The notes below the pieces were generated by a model that had not been told where the DNA came from, did no database searches, and was given only the letters and a program-made list of their open reading frames with translations. A stretch of 64,000 nucleotides of DNA, from contig NZ_JACCBD010000001.1 of assembly GCF_013409595.1 (NCBI RefSeq), positions 3,038,001-3,102,000 of the forward strand. The letters are read 5' to 3'. Below are positions 57,816 through 64,000 of this stretch, in pieces. The stretch is from Leucobacter aridicollis (lineage in GTDB: Bacteria > Actinomycetota > Actinomycetes > Actinomycetales > Microbacteriaceae). How positions within the stretch are numbered: position 1 is the stretch's first letter; the number at the start of each line of letters is the position of its first letter. A program made the translations under genes and the position numbers.

Positions 57816-59108
57816 ATGAGCACCTCACACTCCCCCGACCACGACGAGCCAGGCGGCAGCCAGGTCACCGTTCCCGGCCCGGCGACCGTCGCAAGCGGGG
57901 CCGTCGGCTTCGCGAAGGCCCGGCGATCCTCGCTCCTCGGCGCGATCTTCCTCATGGCGACCTCGGCGATCGGCCCGGGTTTCATCACCCAGACTGCGAC
58001 GTTCACCGCGACGCTCGGCGCCGCTTTCGCGTTCGGCATCCTGGTCTCGATCGTCATCGACTTCATCGTCCAGGCGAACATCTGGCAGATCATCACGCTC
58101 TCCGGCAAGCGCGCGGCAGAGCTCGCGAACGCCGCCATCCCCTACTCGGGCTACCTGCTCTCGGTCCTCGTGATCCTCGGCGGCCTCGTGTTCAACATCG
58201 GCAATATTGCGGGCGCCGGGCTCGGCCTGAATGCGCTCCTCGGGCTCGACCCGCGCATCGGCGGGGCGATCAGCGCTGTCCTCGCGATTGCGATCTTCCT
58301 GTCACACCGCGCAGGGCTCATCATGGACCGCGCGATCATCGTGCTCGGCGTCATTATGATCGGCCTCACCGTCGCCGTCGCCGTCGTCGCGAACCCGCCG
58401 GTCGGCGACGCACTCCGGCAGACCGTGCTTCCCGACACCATCGACTTCGCCGCGATCACCACGATCGTCGGCGGCACCGTCGGCGGCTACATCACGTACG
58501 CGGGCGCCCACAAGCTCCTCGACTCGGGCACCACGGGGCCCGAGCACATCAAGCAGGTCACGCGCTCCGCGTTCTTCGGCATCGCGGTGACCGGCATCAT
58601 GCGGTACGTGCTCTTTCTCGCGTTCCTCGGGGTCACCGCAAGCGGCGTGATGCTCGACCTCGCCGCGAACCCCGCGGCGCAGGCCTTCGAGGCCGCCGCC
58701 GGCCAGTGGGGCATGCGCGCGTTTGGCCTCGTGCTCTGGGCCGCGGCGATCTCAAGCGTCATCGGCGCGGCGTTCACGTCGGTGTCCTTCATGACGGTGT
58801 TCAGCACGAAGCTCAACATGCGGGCGCGGAGCTGGGCGACCGTGGTGTTCATCGCCGTCGGGCTCGTCGTGTTCCTCGTCATGGGCACGACCCCGGTCGC
58901 GCTGCTCGTCTTCGCCGGCGGATTCAACGGCCTCATCCTGCCGATCGGGTTCACCGTCTTCATGTACATCGCCTGGTTCAGGCGCGACCTGCTCGGTGGC
59001 CACCGCATTCAGTTGTGGCTGCTCGTGCTCGGTACGCTCATGACAGCGCTCACCTGGTACATGGGAGCCGTCTCCTTCAGCACCATCTTCAAGTTCCTCG
59101 GCGCATAG
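57816..59108 (+). CDS. NRAMP-family transporter (YcsG-like)
   Basis: 430 residues from ATG 57816. About 11 membrane helices. NRAMP-type first helix [13 protein letters not shown] (in true metal transporters D-P-G-N), lacking the metal-binding Asp/Asn, and the helix 6 region I-T-Y-A-G-A-H-K. The absent metal residues and the location before pxpA, as with ycsG next to ycsF in Bacillus, suggest an organic substrate, perhaps 5-oxoproline or a related acid, rather than a metal. A 5' leader of about 60 nt. pxpA follows after 25 nt. Confidence 0.85.
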   Translation: MSTSHSPDHDEPGGSQVTVPGPATVASGAVGFAKARRSSLLGAIFLMATSAIGPGFITQTATFTATLGAAFAFGILVSIVIDFIVQANIWQIITLSGKRAAELANAAIPYSGYLLSVLVILGGLVFNIGNIAGAGLGLNALLGLDPRIGGAISAVLAIAIFLSHRAGLIMDRAIIVLGVIMIGLTVAVAVVANPPVGDALRQTVLPDTIDFAAITTIVGGTVGGYITYAGAHKLLDSGTTGPEHIKQVTRSAFFGIAVTGIMRYVLFLAFLGVTASGVMLDLAANPAAQAFEAAAGQWGMRAFGLVLWAAAISSVIGAAFTSVSFMTVFSTKLNMRARSWATVVFIAVGLVVFLVMGTTPVALLVFAGGFNGLILPIGFTVFMYIAWFRRDLLGGHRIQLWLLVLGTLMTALTWYMGAVSFSTIFKFLGA

Positions 59109-59133
59109 CCGCGCCATACAGAAAGGGGTATCG

Positions 59134-59907
59134 ATGTTGCGGATCGACCTGAACAGCGACCTCGGCGAGCACTACGGGTCGTGGCGCATGGGCGACGACG
59201 AGAGCATGCTCGAGACAGTCACGAGCGCGAACATTGCCTGCGGCTTTCACGCCGGCGACCCGAAGACCGCGTTCACGACGGTGCGGAACGCGGTCGCGCG
59301 CGGCGTCACCGTCGGGGCGCACGTCGCCTACCCCGACCTCGCAGGCTTCGGGCGCCGCCCGATGACGCTTCCGGCCGACGAACTCGAGGCCGACGTGATC
59401 TACCAGATCGGGGCACTGCAGGCCCTCGCCGGGGCAGCGGGCACCAAGGTCCGCTACGTGAAGCCCCACGGAGCGCTGTACAACAGCATCGCGTTCAACG
59501 AGGCCGAGGCCGCGACGGTGATCTCGGCGATCAAGCGCGTCAGCCCAGAGCTCGCGCTCGTCTGCCTCGCGGGCTCACCGCTCGTCGAGCAGGCGCGCGC
59601 CGCCGGGCTGCGCGCCGTGCCCGAGGCGTTCGCCGACAGGGCCTACGAGCCGACCGGAGCGCTCGTCGCACGAAGCGAGCCCGGGGCGGTGCTGCACGAG
59701 CCGGAGCTCGTCTCCGCGCGCATGCTGCAGCTCGTCCAGCACGGGACCGTCACGGCGCGCGACGGTAGCACCGTCAACGTCGAGGCCGAGTCCATCTGCG
59801 TGCACGGAGACAGCCCAGACGCCGTCGGAATGGCGCGGGCGGTGCGGGAACGACTCCTCCAAGCGGGCGTCGAGCTCGCAAGCTTCAGCGGGCCGGCGCT
59901 CCCATGA
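59134..59907 (+). CDS. pxpA: 5-oxoprolinase subunit PxpA (LamB/YcsF family)
   Basis: 257 residues. ATP-dependent hydrolysis of 5-oxo-L-proline to glutamate with PxpB and PxpC. Family blocks: I-D-L-N-S-D-L-G-E (residues 4-12), [37 protein letters not shown]. The stop overlaps the pxpBC ATG (ATGA). Confidence 0.94.
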   Translation: MLRIDLNSDLGEHYGSWRMGDDESMLETVTSANIACGFHAGDPKTAFTTVRNAVARGVTVGAHVAYPDLAGFGRRPMTLPADELEADVIYQIGALQALAGAAGTKVRYVKPHGALYNSIAFNEAEAATVISAIKRVSPELALVCLAGSPLVEQARAAGLRAVPEAFADRAYEPTGALVARSEPGAVLHEPELVSARMLQLVQHGTVTARDGSTVNVEAESICVHGDSPDAVGMARAVRERLLQAGVELASFSGPALP

Positions 59908-61532
59908 CGACCGACCGGCCGAGCGTCAAGCCGGCGGGAACGACAGCCGCGCTCATCGACTGCGGCTCCCTCGACGCTGCGCTCGACGTGTTCGCGGCAC
60001 TCTCGGTCGCGCGCGAGCGGGGCGAATTCCACGCCGACGAGCTCGTTCCGGCGGCGCAGACGGTGCTCGTCCTCGGGGGCGACGGCCGCAATCCGCGAGG
60101 GATCGCAGCGAAGCTGCCTGCCCTGCTCGCCGCGTCACACGCCGCGGCGCGCGCCCAGGCTGCGGGCCCCGAGGTGAACATTCCGGTGCACTACTCGGGC
60201 CCTGACCTCACAGAGGTCGCCGCGCTCACCGGCATGAGCGAGGAGGCCGTCGTCGCGCGCCACACCGCCGCAAGCTACGCGGTCGCCTTTACGGGCTTCG
60301 CGCCGGGCTTCGCCTACCTCTCGGGCGGCGATCCCGCGCTCGCGGTCCCTCGGCGCGCGACCCCCAGGGCCCGCATCGAGCCGGGGTCCGTCGGACTCGC
60401 CGGCGAGTTCTCCGGGGTCTACCCCCGCGAGAGTCCCGGAGGTTGGCAGATCATCGGTTCGACGAGCGCGCGGATGTGGGACACCGAGCGGGAGCAGCCC
60501 GCGGCGCTCCTCGCCGGCGGCCTGGTCCGCTTCACGGCGGTCCGCGAGAAAACGGAAATCCACGCGACTCGGGCGACAGCGCCTCAGCGCAACACCGATC
60601 CGGATCGCCCCGGCGCTGTGCTCCGCGTCGTCGACGCCGGGCTGCAGACGCTCGTGCAGGATGCGGGGCGCCTCGGCGCCGCGGGGATGGGCGTCGGACG
60701 CGCAGGGACCGCGATTCGCGGCGCCTATCGAACCGCGAACGCGCTCGTCGGCAACGCCCCGGGTGCCGCGGCCCTCGAACTCGGCCACGGCGGCTTTGCC
60801 GCCGACGCCCTCGCGACCGTCGTGCTCGCGCTCACTGGCGCCGTACGGCAGGGCCGCATCACCGGCCCCTTCGGCTCGCGAAACGTCGCCCACGGAACGC
60901 CCTTCCGCCTCAGCGACGGCGAGCGCCTCACGCTCGGCCCCGCAGGGCGCGGGCTGCGCTCGATCCTCGCTCTCCGGGGTGGCGTGGGCGGCGATGCATT
61001 CCTCGGCAGCCGCTCCCGCGACACACTTGCGGGGCTGGGGCCAGCGCCGCTCACCGTCGGCGACGAGATCCGTCCGGCGGGCGCGGCGGCGTCTGCGGTC
61101 GGTGCGCCCGCCCCGCAGGATCCTGATCTTCCCTCGGAGGGCGACGTCGCGACGCTACGGGTCGTGCTTGGCCCGCGCGACGACTGGTTCGACGCCGACG
61201 CCGTCGCGCGCCTCACCACTCAGCAGTGGACGGTGGCGCCACAGAGCGACCGCGTTGGCGTGCGACTCACGGGCGAGCCACTCCGCAGAGACGCGGCTCA
61301 CGCCGACGCCGAGCTTCCGAGCGAGGGCGTCGTGCTCGGGTCGCTCCAGGTTCCGCCCGACGGGCAGCCCGTGCTCTTTCTCGCAGACCACCCGCTCACC
61401 GGCGGCTATCCCGTCATTGCGGTCGTCCACGACGACGACATCGAGCTCGCCGCGCAGCTCGCACCCGGTACCACCGTGCGGTTCACCCTCTTCACGGACC
61501 AGCCGCACACACGAACGGAGACACGACAGTGA
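59904..61532 (+). CDS. pxpBC: 5-oxoprolinase PxpB-PxpC fusion (KipI-KipA)
   Basis: 542 residues. N-terminal PxpB/KipI (~10-215): [11 protein letters not shown] and [15 protein letters not shown]-terminal PxpC/KipA (~235-535): [24 protein letters not shown] and R-V-G-V-R-L-T-G. In Bacillus these are two genes; the fusion fixes their stoichiometry. The stop overlaps the biotin carboxylase GTG (GTGA). Confidence 0.93.
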   Translation: MTTDRPSVKPAGTTAALIDCGSLDAALDVFAALSVARERGEFHADELVPAAQTVLVLGGDGRNPRGIAAKLPALLAASHAAARAQAAGPEVNIPVHYSGPDLTEVAALTGMSEEAVVARHTAASYAVAFTGFAPGFAYLSGGDPALAVPRRATPRARIEPGSVGLAGEFSGVYPRESPGGWQIIGSTSARMWDTEREQPAALLAGGLVRFTAVREKTEIHATRATAPQRNTDPDRPGAVLRVVDAGLQTLVQDAGRLGAAGMGVGRAGTAIRGAYRTANALVGNAPGAAALELGHGGFAADALATVVLALTGAVRQGRITGPFGSRNVAHGTPFRLSDGERLTLGPAGRGLRSILALRGGVGGDAFLGSRSRDTLAGLGPAPLTVGDEIRPAGAAASAVGAPAPQDPDLPSEGDVATLRVVLGPRDDWFDADAVARLTTQQWTVAPQSDRVGVRLTGEPLRRDAAHADAELPSEGVVLGSLQVPPDGQPVLFLADHPLTGGYPVIAVVHDDDIELAAQLAPGTTVRFTLFTDQPHTRTETRQ

Positions 61533-63304
61533 CACTCACCAAGATCCTCATCGCGAACCGCGGGGAAATCGCCGTCCGCATCATCCGCGCCGCGAACGAC
61601 GCTGGCATCGCAAGCGTCGCCGTCTACTCCGATGACGACGCCGACGCCCTGCACGTGCGCCTCGCGGACGAGGCATACGCGCTGCACGGAACCACCCCGG
61701 CCGAGAGCTACCTCAGCATCGAAAAGCTCCTCGCCGTCGCCGCCAGGGCCGGCGCCGACGCCGTGCATCCCGGCTACGGCTTCCTCTCCGAGCGCGCAGA
61801 CTTCGCGACCGCGGTGCAGAACGCTGGCCTCACGTGGATCGGACCGGACCCCACCACGATCGAGACGCTGGGCGACAAGGCACGCGCCCGGGCGCTCGCC
61901 GCCGAGGTCGGAGCGCCGCTCGTTCCCGGCACCCCAGGGGCGGTGTCAGACGTCGAGGAGGTCCTCGCGTTCGCCGACGAGCACGGCCTCCCCCTCGCGA
62001 TCAAGGCCGTCTTCGGCGGCGGCGGTCGCGGCATGCGCGTCGTGCGGGAGCGCGCCGAGATCGCAGACGCCTACGACGCCGCCGTCCGCGAGGCGACCAC
62101 GGCCTTCGGCAGAGGCGACTGCCTCGTCGAACGCTTCCTCGACAGGCCGCGGCACATCGAGGCGCAGGTACTCGGCGACCGCCACGGCCGGATCGCGGTA
62201 CTCGGCACCCGGGACTGCTCGCTACAGCGCCGCAACCAGAAGCTCGTCGAGGAGGCACCAGCACCCTTCATCTCGGACGAGTTGCGCGCGCGGATCCACG
62301 ACGCTGCCGCCGCGGTGTGCGCCGCCGCAGGCTACGTCGGCGCCGGCACCGTCGAGTTTCTGCTCGGTGACGACGGCACGCTGTCATTCCTTGAGGTCAA
62401 TACCCGGCTCCAGGTCGAGCACCCGATCACCGAGGTAGTCACGGGCATCGACCTCGTGCAACAGCAGTTCATCATCGCCTCGGGCGAGCCGATGACCGTG
62501 CCCACCGAGATCCCCACGTTCGGGCACGCGTTCGAGTTCAGGATCAACGCGGAAGACCCCGGCCTCGGCTACCTGCCGACCCCGGGTACCGTCGCCAGGC
62601 TCGAGCTGCCCGCCGGCCCAGGCGTTCGCGTGGACTCCGGCGTGTACCAGGGCTACACCGTTCCCGGCAGCTTCGACTCGATGCTCGCGAAGCTCATCGT
62701 GTGGGGCGCGGACCGCGACGAGGCGCTGCGCAGGTCGCGGCGCGCGCTCGCCGAGTTCGTCGTCGAGGGCGTCGCGACGGTGCTGCCGTTCCACAGGTCT
62801 GTCGTCGCGGACGACGCGTTCGCCGCGCCGGGCGGCGCGTTCGGCGTCCACACCCGCTGGATCGAGGAGGAATCCACTGCTGAGTTCGAGCCCGCGACCG
62901 CCGTCGCAGCCCCTGGCGTGCCGCGGCTCACGCGCCTGCCAATCGAGCTCGACGGCAAGTTCGTCGAGCTCGGGCTGCCCGAGAGCCTGCTCGCTCGGCT
63001 TGAGACTGGGGCCGTGACGCAGGGAGCTGGTGCGAGTGCTGTTGGTGTTGGTGTTACCGGTGTCGGTGCTGCCGGCCCGGACTCCGGTTCGCCTGCCGGG
63101 GCGCTCACCGCGCCGTTCGCGTCGACCCTCGCGTCGTGGTCGGTCGCAGACGGCGCCGTCGTTCAGGCCGGCGACACCGTGGCACTGCTCGAAGCGATGA
63201 AAATGGAGGTGCCTGTCAAGGCGCCCGTCGCAGGCACGCTTCGGCACGGCGCCGAGCGCGGGGCCGTCCTCGCAGCCGGTGCCGCAATCGGAAGCATTGA
63301 CTAG
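61529..63304 (+). CDS. Biotin carboxylase-BCCP fusion protein (AccA/AccC-like)
   Basis: 591 residues from GTG 61529. Biotin carboxylase (~1-450): [42 protein letters not shown]. Then a linker including a Gly/Val/Ala run (GTTGGT DNA repeats near 63041) and a BCCP domain with E-A-M-K-M-E-V, biotin Lys558. It needs a carboxyltransferase, which is not in the window. Its place in the oxoproline operon suggests a carboxylation step in that pathway, or an ATP-dependent carboxylase of a glutamate-derived acid. Confidence 0.93.
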   Translation: MTLTKILIANRGEIAVRIIRAANDAGIASVAVYSDDDADALHVRLADEAYALHGTTPAESYLSIEKLLAVAARAGADAVHPGYGFLSERADFATAVQNAGLTWIGPDPTTIETLGDKARARALAAEVGAPLVPGTPGAVSDVEEVLAFADEHGLPLAIKAVFGGGGRGMRVVRERAEIADAYDAAVREATTAFGRGDCLVERFLDRPRHIEAQVLGDRHGRIAVLGTRDCSLQRRNQKLVEEAPAPFISDELRARIHDAAAAVCAAAGYVGAGTVEFLLGDDGTLSFLEVNTRLQVEHPITEVVTGIDLVQQQFIIASGEPMTVPTEIPTFGHAFEFRINAEDPGLGYLPTPGTVARLELPAGPGVRVDSGVYQGYTVPGSFDSMLAKLIVWGADRDEALRRSRRALAEFVVEGVATVLPFHRSVVADDAFAAPGGAFGVHTRWIEEESTAEFEPATAVAAPGVPRLTRLPIELDGKFVELGLPESLLARLETGAVTQGAGASAVGVGVTGVGAAGPDSGSPAGALTAPFASTLASWSVADGAVVQAGDTVALLEAMKMEVPVKAPVAGTLRHGAERGAVLAAGAAIGSID

Positions 63305-63355
63305 CGGCCGTACCCGCACAACGTACGACTCACCAACGACGGCAGGAGGAGCGCT

Positions 63356-64000
63356 ATGACACGCATACTTACGACCCCAGCACAACTGGCAGAAGCCAGA
63401 GCGGCGCGGGCGGAATACCGCGCGGGCGCCGTCGCCCCGACCAGCGGCGTCGCCCACGGAATCGTCCAGGCGAACCTCATCTCGGTGCCAGCTGACTGGG
63501 CGTACGACGTGCTGCTGTACGCGCAGCGCAACCCTCAGGCGTGCCCGGTGCTCGAGGTGCTCGATGCGGGGACGACCGAGTCGCTGCTTGCGCCCGGCTC
63601 GGACCTGCGAACCGACATCCCGAAGTACCGGGTATGGCGCGACGGTGAGCTTGCGGAGGAACCGACCGACGCCTCCGCCGCGTGGGAGGAGCATCCCGAT
63701 CTCGTGTCGTTCCTCATCGGCTGCAGCTTCACGTTCGAGGCCGGCCTCGTGGATGCGGGCATCGAAATCAGGCATCAAACCCTCGGACGCAACGTGCCCA
63801 TGTATCGCACGAACCGTGCCTGCGCCCCAGCGGGCCGGCTGACCGGGGAACTTGTGGTCTCGATGCGCCCGATCCCCGGCGACCGGGTAGCCGAGGCCGT
63901 GCAGATCTCTGGCCGATACCCGGCCGTGCACGGCGCTCCGGTGCACGTCGGCGACGCCGCCAGTCTCGGTATCGCCGACGTGCAGGCGCCCGACTTCGGT
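63356..64000 (+). CDS. D-glutamate cyclase-like putative hydro-lyase, DUF1445/YcsI family (3' end cut off by the window edge)
   Basis: 215 codons to the window end, no stop. ATG 63356 with AGGAGGA five nt upstream. Family blocks: [81 protein letters not shown]. Family members cyclise D-glutamate to 5-oxo-D-proline. Belongs to the operon: it links D-glutamate to the oxoprolinase genes. The complete length would be about 260-270 residues. Confidence 0.92.
   Translation, partial: MTRILTTPAQLAEARAARAEYRAGAVAPTSGVAHGIVQANLISVPADWAYDVLLYAQRNPQACPVLEVLDAGTTESLLAPGSDLRTDIPKYRVWRDGELAEEPTDASAAWEEHPDLVSFLIGCSFTFEAGLVDAGIEIRHQTLGRNVPMYRTNRACAPAGRLTGELVVSMRPIPGDRVAEAVQISGRYPAVHGAPVHVGDAASLGIADVQAPDFG

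Noticed and set aside
1-64000. CRISPR arrays, insertion sequences, rRNA and tRNA genes
   Set aside because: No regularly spaced repeats, transposase motifs or tRNA T-loop/acceptor pattern were seen when reading both strands by eye; a tool-based scan could still find a degenerate copy.

Overview
The window is a 64 kb piece of a high-GC actinomycete chromosome, most likely a member of Microbacteriaceae (Leucobacter-like; this is inference). The signs are the 32-residue ribosomal protein bS22 (19068-19166), an HspR-type HAIR element in front of clpB (35730-35750), strong G/C third-position bias, many GTG starts and short start/stop overlaps. Many genes also start exactly 6-7 nt after a TANNNT hexamer, the arrangement expected for leaderless mRNAs. 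No rRNA, tRNA, CRISPR array, transposase or prophage was found. 64 protein genes are annotated; two run off the edges.

Layout. 1-2330: SipW-type signal peptidase with two exported client proteins. 2408-7343: methyltransferase/thioredoxin-reductase-like pair, cupin regulator, sarcosine-oxidase-like enzyme, AraC regulator, VOC protein. 7436-13700: LysR-controlled catabolic operon (RidA, DUF1028, M20 amidohydrolase, MHS permease) and a flavin monooxygenase. 13784-18312: glycerate/gluconate module (GntP permease, glycerate kinase, CdaR regulator), Dabb protein, glutaredoxin. 18406-24320: lipoprotein, bS22, ArsR regulator, TrkH/TrkA potassium uptake, proC, cation efflux, DUF4031. 24321-25760: a small cassette (ArsR regulator plus flavin reductase) between 22-bp direct repeats. 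25964-30017: four-gene ABC importer. 30193-36530: tadA/upp head to head, aldo/keto reductase, GDPD, HAIR-controlled ClpB lacking its N-domain, AAA ATPase. 36794-46746: threonine aldolase, ArgO/ArgP pair, nitroreductase, hemD-like gene, three-gene envelope operon, protoporphyrinogen-oxidase-like protein, CPBP protease, glycyl-tRNA synthetase. 46825-53645: sortase-assembled pilus locus. 54056-56944: dehydrogenase and two alpha/beta hydrolases. 56983-64000: GntR-controlled 5-oxoproline/D-glutamate cluster (NRAMP-like permease, pxpA, pxpBC fusion, biotin carboxylase-BCCP, D-glutamate cyclase-like protein).

How it works together. Two independent surface-fibre or surface-protein systems lie in one window: the SipW locus at the left edge and the class C sortase pilus near 50 kb. 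The rest is mostly small regulator-plus-operon units for amino-acid-like or organic-acid substrates. Within these, coupling is tight (ATGA and GTGA overlaps), and strong hairpins separate convergent neighbours. The features most worth a second look are the overlapping leaderless promoters of tadA and upp, the repeat-flanked cassette at 24.3-25.8 kb, the DUF1028 operon, and the fusion of SipW to an extracytoplasmic domain.
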